A DNA stretch of 64,000 nt from Janthinobacterium lividum (GCF_034424625.1 NZ_CP139976.1:372001-436000), one strand, 5' to 3'; counted from the first letter of the stretch, positions 49,601-58,316 are shown. Program-made: numbers and translations. The notes: a model not told the origin generated them from the letters alone.

Positions 49601-49732
49601 GGCCCCATGCTGGTCGCGGCCGGGCAGGCGGAACACGCGCGCCAGTTGAAGCGCATGCTGGGACAATACGATTTCGAAGGTGCGCTGGCGCAGCTGGGCG
49701 AGGTGGCCGATGCGCTGGAGCTGACACTGTGA
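46685..49732 (+). CDS. Membrane hybrid histidine kinase (HAMP-HisKA-HATPase-REC-REC-Hpt)
   Basis: A 1015-residue hybrid kinase. Two membrane helices (about 15-34 and 189-209) flank a helical periplasmic sensor. HAMP (209-262) precedes HisKA with the phospho-His H287 in NMSHEIRTPMNG. HATPase motifs LTNNAIKFT, DTGIGL and GGTGLGL follow. Two receiver domains carry phospho-acceptors D577 and D724. A C-terminal Hpt has H867 in EAHTLKG. Signal is unknown. The next gene, 31 bp downstream, is its likely output partner. Confidence 0.93.
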   Translation: MRFRDISIGVRINAGYAMLIVLMLVVIVLAGSRIYAIRAETDDILQRDWVAAKATSKIHGLAREAATRIGNLPNQHELALRQENQARLEAIKQDIDEQVRILDGLDARPDERRLLEQMHLARAGYYVSLQTMFELVERGEDARAEQAMQTQTLPVLEKVLLYVGQLDDLQQQQIRDSAARIRNDIDTSLLLMGGIGLAALLTGLAFAWSARSITRPLGEAVAIATRVANGDLSSVIEVTSRDETGELLQALKDMSTSLAVEQDLRHAVEVAEDATKMKSDFLANMSHEIRTPMNGIIGMTHLALQTELTSTQRNYLEKVESASKNLLAIIDDILDFSKIEAGKMAFEKVDFFLEDVLAQIADLSVMRAQDKGLELLFDIAPDVPNALQGDPLRLGQVLINLTNNAIKFTDKGEIVVTIRLQQLEEHAAVLRVDVRDTGIGLTPPQRSKLFQAFTQADTSTTRHHGGTGLGLTISKRLVEMMEGEIDLVSEAGVGSTFFFTARFGLAAVPRDSLLAPQRFEGLRVLVVDDNPSAREIFVSMLTALGFEARAVSGGVLAIGAVAQARAEGRPYGLVLMDWKMPGMNGLDTLAGIRADAAGIDATPACIMVTAFHREALLEAARQRDLPLDGVLNKPISASTLLDQIAFVFGGVTGQSRKTQRQSSYRDDERALRGAWLLLVEDNEVNQEVAQHILNDAGIRVDIAGNGAIALAKIEENAYDGVLMDCQMPVMDGYQATRKLRQDPRYSNLPVIAMTANAMVGDKEKCLDAGMNDFIAKPIDVAQLFGTLARWIAPATPQEMTAVVAQPEAELPVIAGLKMAEAMRRVGGNTALMRKLLDRFVETQFDAMQRIVAAIENNQLETAIREAHTLKGLAGNIGAGGLADSAARVEHLLSLGSHDGLPQALAACTLALDELVPKIVLAMQSRGHVAEAGGAPVAHVAPVDRAYLEAGLRELSQLLQQDDAQAVKHLDGIGPMLVAAGQAEHARQLKRMLGQYDFEGALAQLGEVADALELTL

Positions 49733-49763
49733 CAAGGATAACTATGCAGAGCGAAGGAAGGGC

Positions 49764-50915
49764 ATGAAAGCGCCGGCAAGCAAGCCAACCATCCTGGTGG
49801 TCGACGACACGCCAGACAATATCGACCTGCTGCGCGCGGTGCTGGAAGACGATTACCGCACCAAGATCGCCGTCAATGGCGAGCGCGCCCTGAAGATCGC
49901 CGCCGGCAGCGACCAGCCCGACCTGATCCTGCTCGACATCATGATGCCGGGCATGAGCGGCTACGATGTGTGCCGCGCGCTGAAGGCCGATCCCGCCACG
50001 GCCGGCATCCCCGTGATTTTCGTCACCGCCATGAGCGAGGTGGCCGATGAGCAGCTGGGCCTGGCCCTGGGCGCCGTCGATTACATCACCAAGCCGATTT
50101 CAGCGCCCATCGTGCTGGCGCGCATCAGGACGCAGCTGGCGATGAAGCAGATGCAGGATTTCTTGCGCGACCAGAATCATTACCTGGAAACGGAAGTGGA
50201 GCGCCGGGTGCAGGAAGTGGCCGCGCTGCAGGACGTCACCATTCACGCCATGGCGTCGCTGGCCGAAACGCGCGACAGCGAGACGGGCAACCATATCCGC
50301 CGCACTTCGCATTACCTGAAGGCGCTGGCCGAGAAGGTGCGCGGCTTGCCGCGTTTCCGTGATTTTTTGACGGACAAGAATATCGAACTGCTGTTCAAGA
50401 CGGCGCCGCTGCACGATATCGGCAAGGTGGGCATCCCCGACCATATCCTGCTCAAGCCGGGGCGTTTCGAACCGCATGAAATGGCCATCATGAAGACCCA
50501 TACCACGCTCGGGCGCGACGCCATCCTGGCGGCGGAACACGAGCTGGGCATCGAAGTCGATTTCCTCAAGTACGCGAAAGAGATCGCCTACAGCCATCAC
50601 GAGAAATGGGATGGCAGCGGCTACCCGCAAGGCCTGGCTGGCGAAGCCATCCCGATTTCGGCGCGCCTGATGGCGCTGGCCGACGTGTATGACGCCCTGA
50701 TCAGCCGTCGCATCTACAAGCAGGGCATGGACCATGCGCAGGCCGTGCAGATCATCGTCGAGGGGCGCGGTTCGCACTTCGACGCCGAGATCGTCGACGC
50801 CTTCCTGCAGATCCAGGACCAGTTCATCGCCATCTCCCACCGCTACGCCGACGGCGTGTGCGAGATCGCCGACAAGCAGCGGCAGATCGCGCCCTACACC
50901 GAAAACATCAGCTGA
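49764..50915 (+). CDS. Response regulator with HD-GYP cyclic-di-GMP phosphodiesterase domain
   Basis: A 383-residue protein. The receiver domain has phospho-acceptor D58 (LILLDIMMPG) and a coiled linker spans about 125-160. The HD-GYP domain has the metal HD at 217-218 (PLHDIGKVGIPDH) and HHEKWDGSGYP at 278-288. It should hydrolyse c-di-GMP when phosphorylated, probably by the upstream hybrid kinase. It is convergent with the esterase gene, 4 bp apart. Confidence 0.93.
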   Translation: MKAPASKPTILVVDDTPDNIDLLRAVLEDDYRTKIAVNGERALKIAAGSDQPDLILLDIMMPGMSGYDVCRALKADPATAGIPVIFVTAMSEVADEQLGLALGAVDYITKPISAPIVLARIRTQLAMKQMQDFLRDQNHYLETEVERRVQEVAALQDVTIHAMASLAETRDSETGNHIRRTSHYLKALAEKVRGLPRFRDFLTDKNIELLFKTAPLHDIGKVGIPDHILLKPGRFEPHEMAIMKTHTTLGRDAILAAEHELGIEVDFLKYAKEIAYSHHEKWDGSGYPQGLAGEAIPISARLMALADVYDALISRRIYKQGMDHAQAVQIIVEGRGSHFDAEIVDAFLQIQDQFIAISHRYADGVCEIADKQRQIAPYTENIS

Positions 50916-50919
50916 CGGA

Positions 50920-52185
50920 TTAGCTGACCGTCTTGAAGAAGCGCAGCATCTCGCGGCTGGCGTCCGGTCCCTTGCCATCCGTGTAGCTGCCGTTATTGCT
51001 GCCGCCGGACCAGGCATGGCCGGCGCCGTGGATGACCCAGTGTTCGCCCAGCGGCGAGCCATCGGCCTGGCTGTGCGTGGTGCGCGTGTAGCGGTGGCCA
51101 TTCGGCACGCTGCCGTCGATGGATGCGGCCTTGGCCGCCTTGCCGCCCGCCTGGCTGCGCACGCCCTGGGCAATCAGTTCATCGCCATTGCGCGGGTTGA
51201 CGGTGGTGTCGCGGTCGCCGTGGAAAACGATGATGGGCACGCCGCCCGCCGGCGCCTTGCGCTGGGCATTGGGCATGGCGCCGCCCTTCATGGCTGCCAG
51301 TGCCGACGGCAAGTCCTGCGCCGAGGCGAACGGCAGGCCCGAATGCACGCCGACGGCGGCAAACAGGTCCGGATACAGGGTGCCGACGATGACGGCCATG
51401 GCGCCGCCCGCCGACAGGCCGGCGACGAACACTTCGCGTTCATTCACCGGGTAGTCGTCGATGACTTGCCGGGCGATGCCGGCGATCAGCGATGGTTCGC
51501 CCTGGTCGCGCTGCTGGTCGATGGCATTGAACCAGTTCCAGCAGCGCGAACTGTTGGCGCCCTGCGTCTGCGCCGGGTAGACGACAAAGCATTCCTTTTC
51601 TTCTGCCAGCGCATTCATCTGCGTGCCGGCGGCGAAATCGTCGGGATTTTGCGTACAGCCGTGCAGCATGACGATCAGCGGCATGGCCTGGCCGTGGTAG
51701 CTGCTGGGGATATACAGCTTGTAGGAGCGCGTGCCAGCATGGTTGCGGTACACGCCGTCGATGAACTGCGCGCCAGCGGGCACCTCCGCCGGCGTGGTGG
51801 CCGGCGCGTTGAAGCCGGGCGGGTGGAAATTCGGCAGCTCGAAGCTGGGCATGTCGAAGCTGTGCTGGCCCAGGCCTGCCGGCACGCCCAGGCGCGCCAT
51901 GAAATCCTGCGCGAAGTCCTGCGCCGCTTGCGCGGGCGTGGGCGGCGCATCAGGCGTTTCTGGCGCGGCAGCAGTTTGCGGCTGTTCGGCTCGGGCTTGC
52001 GCTGGTGGTGGCGGATTAATGTCGCGCATGGTCTGCGGCGGCGCTTGCGTGGCTGTCGCCTGCGGTGCCAGGCCGGCGGCAGACAGCGCCTGCTGGATCG
52101 CTTCGGTGGCGGCGGCGGGGCCGCGGCCCATCAGATTACGGGTTGCTGCGCGCATCTGCGCCAACATGTTGAGAGGGAGTTTCAT
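50920..52185 (-). CDS. PHB depolymerase-family esterase (PF10503-type)
   Basis: A 421-residue protein. The first about 150 residues are Pro/Ala/Gln-rich and low-complexity. The esterase domain follows with LIVMLHGCTQNPDDFA, the nucleophile in VAGLSAGGAM and a terminal catalytic HGAGHAWSGG. No signal peptide, so it is likely intracellular, unlike the secreted esterase at 38256. The ATG at 52185 has AAGGA 5 nt upstream; 52191 is the alternative. Confidence 0.87.
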   Translation of the reverse strand: MKLPLNMLAQMRAATRNLMGRGPAAATEAIQQALSAAGLAPQATATQAPPQTMRDINPPPPAQARAEQPQTAAAPETPDAPPTPAQAAQDFAQDFMARLGVPAGLGQHSFDMPSFELPNFHPPGFNAPATTPAEVPAGAQFIDGVYRNHAGTRSYKLYIPSSYHGQAMPLIVMLHGCTQNPDDFAAGTQMNALAEEKECFVVYPAQTQGANSSRCWNWFNAIDQQRDQGEPSLIAGIARQVIDDYPVNEREVFVAGLSAGGAMAVIVGTLYPDLFAAVGVHSGLPFASAQDLPSALAAMKGGAMPNAQRKAPAGGVPIIVFHGDRDTTVNPRNGDELIAQGVRSQAGGKAAKAASIDGSVPNGHRYTRTTHSQADGSPLGEHWVIHGAGHAWSGGSNNGSYTDGKGPDASREMLRFFKTVS

Positions 52186-52239
52186 GACCATCCTTAACGG
52201 TGCCGCGCATCGGCCGGGTCATCGCCGCGAACCGATACG

Positions 52240-52653
52240 CTAGTGAATTCGCCCTGCGAGCGCCGTCTTGACGACGGTGCTGGCGTGCAGGGCACCTAAT
52301 ACGAAAATCGACTCGATGGTGGCCAGTGCCAGTTCCACGGAGACGTCGCTGGCGATGCTGGCCAGTCCCAGCACCTGTATCTGCAGGCGCTGGCCGGCTG
52401 CCTGGATCGCTTCCAGGTCGGCGCGCGAATAGTGCTGCATGCCCAATACCAGGCTTTTACGGGCGACGGTTTGTTTCACCACGTCGGCGTGGATACCCAG
52501 CTGGTTGCGTATGGCCGTACGGATCAGATCCGTGCGGTTGGAATAAAATCCCTCCTGGACCAGCAGATCGATCTGCCCCAGGTCGATCAAGCCGAGGTTG
52601 ATCGTGATTTTCTCGGATTCCCCAATTTTGGGCTTGCTGTCTTGCTTGGCCAT
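52240..52653 (-). CDS. Ribbon-helix-helix (CopG-like) regulator
   Basis: A 137-residue protein. An N-terminal ribbon-helix-helix (EKITINLGLIDLGQIDLLVQ...NRTDLIRTAIRNQLG) is followed by an about 80-residue helical C-terminal extension of unknown role. GGAGAG precedes the ATG at 52653. It sits upstream of the PHB-type esterase on the same strand, 54 bp apart, and may regulate it. Confidence 0.8.
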   Translation of the reverse strand: MAKQDSKPKIGESEKITINLGLIDLGQIDLLVQEGFYSNRTDLIRTAIRNQLGIHADVVKQTVARKSLVLGMQHYSRADLEAIQAAGQRLQIQVLGLASIASDVSVELALATIESIFVLGALHASTVVKTALAGRIH

Positions 52654-52703
52654 ATCTCTCCAAAAACTCCACGTGGCATCCAATTGCCATCTGTATGGAT
52701 GGT

Positions 52704-52731
52704 AGTATAGTTGTGAAATATCTCAAGTCAA
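52704..52731 (-). promoter_or_regulatory. Sigma70-type promoter of the ribbon-helix-helix gene
   Basis: On the minus strand TTGACT (-35) and TATACT (-10) are 16 bp apart, about 50 bp before the start. The rest of the 278-bp gap to 52931 shows no gene. Confidence 0.65.
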
Positions 52732-52931
52732 GCAGGATTTGACCTGATCGTGTTGTAGGACGGGTACTCGCAGAGTGAGAATGGGCTGCAAAATAAATTT
52801 CCGGAAGATGGTTTTTTGATCATATTTTTGCTTGAAAATATATTCACAGAAACATTGCATGGCGATGCCACCGACTCGCCGGCACGGTTTCGCGGCATAA
52901 TGCAAGCCTGTACCTACACCGATGCCGCTCC

Positions 52932-53165
52932 ATGATGGTCACTCCCCCACCTCCGCCCGCCGTTCCGCTCCCCTTGCCGTCGCCGGTGCCGTCGCCCTGC
53001 GTCAGCCTGTGCAAGATGAACCGCAACAGCGGCTTGTGCGAAGGCTGCTTGCGCACGCTCGACGAGATCATCGCCTGGAGCAAGGCCGACGACGACTTCA
53101 AGCGTGCTGTGTGGGCCGAATTGCCAGGACGCGAATCCCAGCTCGATTTCGAGCCCGACTACTGA
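52932..53165 (+). CDS. DUF1289 family protein
   Basis: A 77-residue protein. A Pro-rich N-terminus is followed by the DUF1289 core SPCVSLCKMN...GLCEGCLRTLDEI with four conserved Cys, probably a metal site. Function unknown. The start may be 52932 or 52935. It lies 7 bp before the metallo-hydrolase gene and is probably cotranscribed. Confidence 0.85.
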   Translation: MMVTPPPPPAVPLPLPSPVPSPCVSLCKMNRNSGLCEGCLRTLDEIIAWSKADDDFKRAVWAELPGRESQLDFEPDY

Positions 53166-53172
53166 GGAAGCC

Positions 53173-54096
53173 ATGCCGCGATCGCCAGCGCTGTTCCCCG
53201 ATGCCATGCAGGTGTTCGAACGCGGCTGGCTGTCGTCGAATAACATCCTGTTCCAGGGCCGGGACGACACGGCGCTGATCGACAGCGGCTATGCCACGCA
53301 TGCGCCGCAAACGCTGGCCCTGCTGCGTCATAGCCTGGCTGGCCGTCCCCTGGACCGCCTGTTCAACACCCATCTGCATTCCGACCATTGCGGCGGCAAC
53401 GCGCTGCTGCAAGCGGAATACGGCTGCCATACGGCCATTCCCGTGTCGGAGGCGGACAAGGTGCGCGCGTGGGATGTCGAGGCCCTGAGTTTCCAGGCCA
53501 CGGGCCAGCAATGTCCGCGCTTCGGCTTTGATGCCACCGTCTCGCCCCGCGACACGTTGACGTTGGCCGACATGCGCTGGCAGGCGCTGGGCGCGCCGGG
53601 CCACGATCCGCACTCGCTGATTTTTTACTGCGCCGAAGAGGGCATCCTGATCTCCGCCGACGCGCTGTGGGAAAACGGCTTTGGCGTGATCTTCCCCGAA
53701 CTCGATGGCGGCTCCGGCTTCCCTGAAGCGCGCGCCACGCTGGACCTGATCGCCAGCCTCGATGTGCAAGTCGTCATTCCCGGCCACGGGCGGCCGTTCC
53801 AGGACGCCGCCGGCGCCCTGCAGCGCGCGTATTCACGTCTCGATTACCTGGCGTCCGATCCCGTGCGCAATGCGCAGAATGCGGTGAAAGTGCTGCTGAA
53901 ATTCCTGCTGCTGGAACGCCAGCGCATCGCCCTCGCCGAGATACCGGCCCTGCTGCGGGGCATGCCCGTCTTCGAAGAGGCCAACCGGCGCTTCCTGCGC
54001 CAGGAGGCGGCCGCGCTGGCCGAGTGGGCCGTGTCGCAGCTGGTGAGGGCTACAGCGGCACGGATCGAGGGTGAGTACTTGCTTAACGAGGGCTGA
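53173..54096 (+). CDS. MBL-fold metallo-hydrolase
   Basis: A 307-residue metallo-beta-lactamase-fold hydrolase. The metal motif HLHSDH covers residues 67-72, with further ligands in GHDPHS and IPGHG. It resembles glyoxalase II/lactamase-like hydrolases; the substrate is unknown. The ATG at 53173 follows GAGGAAG. Confidence 0.88.
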   Translation: MPRSPALFPDAMQVFERGWLSSNNILFQGRDDTALIDSGYATHAPQTLALLRHSLAGRPLDRLFNTHLHSDHCGGNALLQAEYGCHTAIPVSEADKVRAWDVEALSFQATGQQCPRFGFDATVSPRDTLTLADMRWQALGAPGHDPHSLIFYCAEEGILISADALWENGFGVIFPELDGGSGFPEARATLDLIASLDVQVVIPGHGRPFQDAAGALQRAYSRLDYLASDPVRNAQNAVKVLLKFLLLERQRIALAEIPALLRGMPVFEEANRRFLRQEAAALAEWAVSQLVRATAARIEGEYLLNEG

Positions 54097-54196
54097 CACG
54101 GATAGGCGATAAATTCAGCACGACCGTACTTTTTCTGCACTATAATCAACGTTCAGTGTGTTTTTCACGTCCGATCAACTTTCCAGCGAGTCCGCC

Positions 54197-55150
54197 ATGG
54201 CATTGCCTGTTGCGTTGCAAAACCTCTCCTTACCCGTTATCGCGTCGCCGATGTTCATCGCCAGCGGCCCGGCCCTCGTCGCGGCGCAGTGCAAGGCCGG
54301 CATCGTCGGTTCCTTCCCGGCCCTGAACGCGCGTCCCGCCGAATTGCTCGACACCTGGCTCACCGAGCTGCAGGCCGAGCTGGCCGCCTTCCAGGCCGCC
54401 AATCCCGATAAAAAAGTGGGACCGATCGCCGTCAACCAGATCGTGCACCAGTCGAACGACCGCCTGGCACATGACGTGGAAGTGTGCGTGAAACACCAGA
54501 TTCCCATCATCATTTCCTCGCTGCGCGCGCCGCCCAAGGAAATGCTCGACGCCATCCACAGCTATGGCGGCATCGTGCTGCATGACGTGATCTCGATCCG
54601 TCACGCGAAAAAGGCCCTGGAGGCGGGTGTCGATGGCTTGATCCTGGTCGCCAGCGGCGCCGGCGGCCACGCGGGCACCCTGTCGCCGTTCGCGCTGGTG
54701 GGCGAAGTGCGCAAGTTCTTCGACGGCCCGCTGGCGCTGTCCGGCTCCATCGCCACGGGCGATGCCGTGCTGGCCGCGCAAGCGATGGGCGCGGACTTTG
54801 CCTACATCGGCTCGCGCTGGCTGGCAACCAAGGAATCGAACGTCAGCGATGGCTACCGCGACGCCATCGTCGATTCCAGCGCGGCCGACATCGTCTACAC
54901 GAACCTGTTTACGGGCGTGCACGGCAATTACCTGAAAAAATCGATCGAAGCGGCCGGACTCGATCCGGAAGCCTTGCCCGAAGCGGACAAGAGCGCGATG
55001 AATTTCGGCTCCGGCAGCGCCAAGGCCTGGCGCGACATCTGGGGCGCGGGCCAGGGCGTGGGCTTGATGGATGACGTGCCGAGCGTGGAAGAGATGGTGG
55101 CGCGCCTGAAGGCCGAATACGATGCGGCGCGCGCGCGGTTGAAGCTGTAA
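54197..55150 (+). CDS. Nitronate monooxygenase-like flavoprotein
   Basis: A 317-residue FMN TIM-barrel protein of the nitronate monooxygenase (2-nitropropane dioxygenase) family. It has PVIASPMFIASGPALVAA at the start, the SGAGGHAG phosphate-binding loop and GSIATGDAVLAAQAMGADFAY. The start at 54197 gives the family N-terminus and has GCGAG upstream; a GTG at 54158 is less likely. Confidence 0.88.
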   Translation: MALPVALQNLSLPVIASPMFIASGPALVAAQCKAGIVGSFPALNARPAELLDTWLTELQAELAAFQAANPDKKVGPIAVNQIVHQSNDRLAHDVEVCVKHQIPIIISSLRAPPKEMLDAIHSYGGIVLHDVISIRHAKKALEAGVDGLILVASGAGGHAGTLSPFALVGEVRKFFDGPLALSGSIATGDAVLAAQAMGADFAYIGSRWLATKESNVSDGYRDAIVDSSAADIVYTNLFTGVHGNYLKKSIEAAGLDPEALPEADKSAMNFGSGSAKAWRDIWGAGQGVGLMDDVPSVEEMVARLKAEYDAARARLKL

Positions 55151-55162
55151 CGTTGGTGAGGA

Positions 55163-55194
55163 TGTCGGATTACGCGCTGCGCGCTAATCCGACA
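55163..55194. repeat. REP-like palindrome, copy 4
   Basis: TGTCGGATTA (55163-55172) mirrors TAATCCGACA (55185-55194), with an inner GCGC/GCGC stem. It lies in the 55-bp gap between convergent genes, where it can serve as a hairpin on both transcripts. Confidence 0.8.
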
Positions 55195-55205
55195 ACCATC
55201 ATGAA

Positions 55206-55799
55206 TCACTGCTGCTTCAAATCCTCGGGCTTGATGGCCCACAGGCCCGGCAGGTTGCGCCAGTAGCCATACGCGTCCATGCCGAAGCCGACGACGAAGC
55301 GGTTCGGGATCACCAGGCCGACGATGTCGGCTTGTACCGGCTTCTTCTTGCCGATGGCCTTGTCCGCGAAGACGGCCAGGATCACTTCCGAGGCGCCCAT
55401 GTCCAGCAAGCGCTGCTTGACGTGCGCCAGGGTTTCGCCTTCGTCGAGAATATCGTCGAGCACGATGACGGTGCGGCCCGCAACATTCGAGCGGGGGATG
55501 ACTTTCCACACCACTTCGCCACCCTTGTCGTCGTCGCCGTAGCGGCTCACGTGGATGTAGTCGAATTCGAGCGGAAAGCTCAGTTGCGGCAGCAGGCTGC
55601 CCGTAAACACGACGGCGCCGCCCATCACGCCCAGCACCAGCGGGAATTCTTTCGAATCGTCGGCGTTGAAGCGCGTGTTGAGCACATCGGCCATGCGCGT
55701 GATCGACGCCTGCACGGCGTCTTGGTCGAACAGCAGTTCCGCGTTCTTGATCAGGTCACGGGCACGGTTGTGATGAAATTCTTGCATGGACTCTTGCAT
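55206..55799 (-). CDS. hpt: Hypoxanthine-guanine phosphoribosyltransferase family protein
   Basis: A 197-residue purine salvage enzyme. The PRPP-binding motif VIVLDDILDEGETL and the base-pocket segment (NRFVVGFGMDAYGYWRNLP) are present. It converts hypoxanthine or guanine with PRPP to IMP or GMP. It lies 51 bp after the PaaK-like gene on the same strand. Confidence 0.9.
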   Translation of the reverse strand: MQESMQEFHHNRARDLIKNAELLFDQDAVQASITRMADVLNTRFNADDSKEFPLVLGVMGGAVVFTGSLLPQLSFPLEFDYIHVSRYGDDDKGGEVVWKVIPRSNVAGRTVIVLDDILDEGETLAHVKQRLLDMGASEVILAVFADKAIGKKKPVQADIVGLVIPNRFVVGFGMDAYGYWRNLPGLWAIKPEDLKQQ

Positions 55800-55850
55800 G
55801 GCGATGAATGGGGCTGATGGTCAATGCCGGTATTATCCCGCAAATCGGCC

Positions 55851-57107
55851 TTATTTGTAATCGCGCATGTCGTCGATAACTTTCCCATCCTGCGCCAGAC
55901 TGCCCACGGCCACCAGCACTACGTCGCCGCGCAGCTTGGTCAGTTCGCGGATCGAGCCGATGATGGCTTCCACGCCGCTGGCGTCCGTCGGATCGTCGAC
56001 TTCGCAATGCAAAGCCATCTCGTCGTTGGCCATGCGTCCCGATACCACCAGCCGCGCCTTCTTGATCTGCGGATGGCGGCGCACGATCTCGTGCACCTGC
56101 GACGGATGCACGAACATGGCGCGCACCTTGGTGGTTTGATCCGCACGCCCCATCCAGCCCTTGATGCGCGTATTCGTGCGGCCGCACGGCGAATCCGGCG
56201 CGTCCATCAGCACGGCCGACAGATCGCCCGTGGCGAAGCGGATCAGCGGATAGTCGGCATTGAAGACGGTAACGACGACCTCGCCCACTTCGCCCGGCGC
56301 GACGGGAATGCCGCTGCCCGGATGGACGATTTCCAGCAGCACGTTTTCGTCAACGACCATGCCCGGATTGAGCTTGCCATTGCTGGCCGTTTCATAGGCG
56401 ATGCTGCCGATATCGGCCGAGGCATAGGTCTGGAACACGTGTGGCACGCCATTTTCGGCAAACCAGCTGCGCAAGGATTCGGGCAAGGCTTCCGCGCCCA
56501 TCACGGCCTTGGTGACGCTGCTGATGTCGGCGCCCATTTCGCGCGCTTTCTCGATGATCAGTTTCAGAAATGACGGCGTGCCGATATACGTGTCCGGCTT
56601 CAGGTCAGCCATCGCCTGCACCTGCATTTCCGTCTGGCCGATGCCGGCCGGGATGACGGTGCAGCCGATGCGCGCGGCGCCCCCTTCGACCATGAAGGCG
56701 GCCGGCGTGAAGTGATACGAAAAGCAGTTCTGCAGCAAGCCGCCGGCGCGCACGCCGGCCGCATACATGGGCCGCGCGAAGCGCCACCAGTCAGGGCCGC
56801 GGCCTTCCGGATCGAAGATGGGGCCGGGCGAGACGAATACACGCGACAGGGCATTCTTTGGCGTCGTGTTCAAGCCGCCGAACGGCAGCGCGTCGTGCTG
56901 CAATTGCTTGAGGTCGGACTTGCGCGTCACGGGCAGCTGCGCCAGCGCGGCGCGGCTGGTGATGTCGGCTGCGGTGACGCCATCAAGGATGCGGGCCCAG
57001 CCCGGCGCCTTCTGCGCGCGCGCGATCAGCTGCGGCAGGCCGGCCATCAATTCGCTTTCACGCGCTTCGGGGGCGCGTGCTTCCAGACTGTCGAGCGTAT
57101 CGGTCAT
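55851..57107 (-). CDS. Phenylacetate-CoA ligase-like AMP-forming enzyme
   Basis: A 418-residue adenylate-forming ligase of the PaaK type. It has the YASADIGSIAYE core, GEVGEVVVTVFNADYPLIRFATGDLS, and the hinge region NTRIKGWMGRADQTTKVRAMFV. It activates an aromatic or other carboxylate with CoA. Together with the adjacent Liv-type transporter this suggests uptake and activation of an organic acid. It overlaps the MmcQ-like gene by 4 nt. Confidence 0.87.
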   Translation of the reverse strand: MTDTLDSLEARAPEARESELMAGLPQLIARAQKAPGWARILDGVTAADITSRAALAQLPVTRKSDLKQLQHDALPFGGLNTTPKNALSRVFVSPGPIFDPEGRGPDWWRFARPMYAAGVRAGGLLQNCFSYHFTPAAFMVEGGAARIGCTVIPAGIGQTEMQVQAMADLKPDTYIGTPSFLKLIIEKAREMGADISSVTKAVMGAEALPESLRSWFAENGVPHVFQTYASADIGSIAYETASNGKLNPGMVVDENVLLEIVHPGSGIPVAPGEVGEVVVTVFNADYPLIRFATGDLSAVLMDAPDSPCGRTNTRIKGWMGRADQTTKVRAMFVHPSQVHEIVRRHPQIKKARLVVSGRMANDEMALHCEVDDPTDASGVEAIIGSIRELTKLRGDVVLVAVGSLAQDGKVIDDMRDYK

Positions 57108-57463
57108 GTTGCTGATTCTCCAATGTCACGTTGCATTTTTTTCGTCAGCCCCGCAACAATCAGGCTGTATGAGCGCTGCAGCAGGGCGGCCATTTCATCG
57201 TCGTCGAGGGCGTCGGGACTGGCGACCAGCACCCATTTGGCCCGCGCCAGGTAGGGTGCCGGGCGAAAACCGGGGCGGTCCGTCAATTCCAGGAAGCGTT
57301 CCGCATCGACCTTGAAGCTCATGCCGCGCGTGCTGTGTGCTTCCGCGCCGCATAGCGCGAACAGGCGGCCACCGACGGAAAACGCCAGCACGTTGCTCCA
57401 CTTGATGTCTTCTGTCGCGCCGGGAAAGCCGCGGCATACTTGCTTGGCCCGTTCCAGGTCCAT
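57104..57463 (-). CDS. MmcQ/YjbR family protein
   Basis: A 119-residue CyaY-like fold DNA-binding-type family protein with the typical CRGFPGATEDIKW opening and KWVLVASPDALDDDE segment. Function is unclear. It sits between livF (16-bp gap) and the PaaK-like gene (4-nt overlap), so it belongs to the transporter operon. Confidence 0.85.
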   Translation of the reverse strand: MDLERAKQVCRGFPGATEDIKWSNVLAFSVGGRLFALCGAEAHSTRGMSFKVDAERFLELTDRPGFRPAPYLARAKWVLVASPDALDDDEMAALLQRSYSLIVAGLTKKMQRDIGESAT

Positions 57464-57479
57464 GACGGCAACTCCGATG

Positions 57480-58316
57480 TCAGGCCAGCCAGCGCTTGCG
57501 GCGGCGGTAGAACTTCATGTCGCGGAAGCTCTTGCGCCCGGCGCTGGACACGCCCAGGTAAAACTCTTTGACGTCTTCGTTGCTGGCCAGTTCCTGCGCT
57601 TGCCCTTCCATCACGACGCGGCCGTTTTCCAGGATGTAGCCGAAGTCGGCGTAGCGCAGCGCCACGTTGGTGTTCTGTTCGGCCAGCAGGAAAGACACGT
57701 TTTCCTTGTGGTTCAGGTCCTTGACGATGCCGAAGATCTCTTCGACGATCTGCGGCGCGATGCCCATCGACGGCTCGTCCAGTAAAATCATCGATGGCTT
57801 GGCCATCAGCGCGCGGCCGATGGCGCACATCTGCTGTTCGCCGCCCGAGGTGTAGCCGGCCTGGCTGCTGCGCCGGGTTTTCAGGCGAGGAAAGTAGTGA
57901 TACACCTTTTCCAGCGCGTCTTTCAGCTCGCCGCGCGACAGGCTGCGCGTGTAGGCGCCCGTCAGGAGGTTTTCCTCGATGGTGAGGTGGCCGAAACAGT
58001 GGCGCCCTTCCATCACTTGCGACAGGCCCCGCTTGACAAGTTCATTCGGCGTCAATTGATCCACGCGCTCGCCCTTGAACTGGACTTCGCCCTTGGTGAC
58101 GTCGCCCCGTTCGCCGCGCAACAGGGTCGAGATGGTTTTCAGGGTGGTCGACTTGCCGGCGCCGTTGGCGCCCAGGAGCGCCACGATCTTGCCTTGCGGG
58201 ACTTGCAGCGACACGCCTTTCAGGACCAGGATCACGTGGTCGTAGATGACTTCGATATTGTTCACCGACAGGTAGGGCGGTGGCGTTTCCGGTGTTTGCG
58301 TGGCAGTGGGTGTCAT
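57480..58316 (-). CDS. livF: Liv-type ABC transporter ATP-binding protein LivF
   Basis: A 278-residue single ABC ATPase. It has Walker A GANGAGKST, the YTSGGEQQM signature variant and Walker B MILLDEPSMGI. It is longer than typical LivF (about 235 aa) because of a Pro/Thr-rich N-terminal lead and a basic C-terminal tail (DMKFYRRRKRWLA). Subtype is that of branched-chain amino acid or organic-acid importers. Confidence 0.92.
   Translation of the reverse strand: MTPTATQTPETPPPYLSVNNIEVIYDHVILVLKGVSLQVPQGKIVALLGANGAGKSTTLKTISTLLRGERGDVTKGEVQFKGERVDQLTPNELVKRGLSQVMEGRHCFGHLTIEENLLTGAYTRSLSRGELKDALEKVYHYFPRLKTRRSSQAGYTSGGEQQMCAIGRALMAKPSMILLDEPSMGIAPQIVEEIFGIVKDLNHKENVSFLLAEQNTNVALRYADFGYILENGRVVMEGQAQELASNEDVKEFYLGVSSAGRKSFRDMKFYRRRKRWLA

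Noticed and set aside
46661..49735. 1024-residue open frame opposite the hybrid kinase gene
   Set aside because: It mirrors the kinase gene in a GC-rich genome, is His/Arg/Gln-rich with no domain pattern, and the sense strand encodes a complete kinase.
54070..54082. SlmA-binding-site look-alike GTGAGTACTTGC
   Set aside because: It has two mismatches to the 12-bp SlmA site and lies within a coding region. A rough estimate gives about two such matches by chance in 64 kb.
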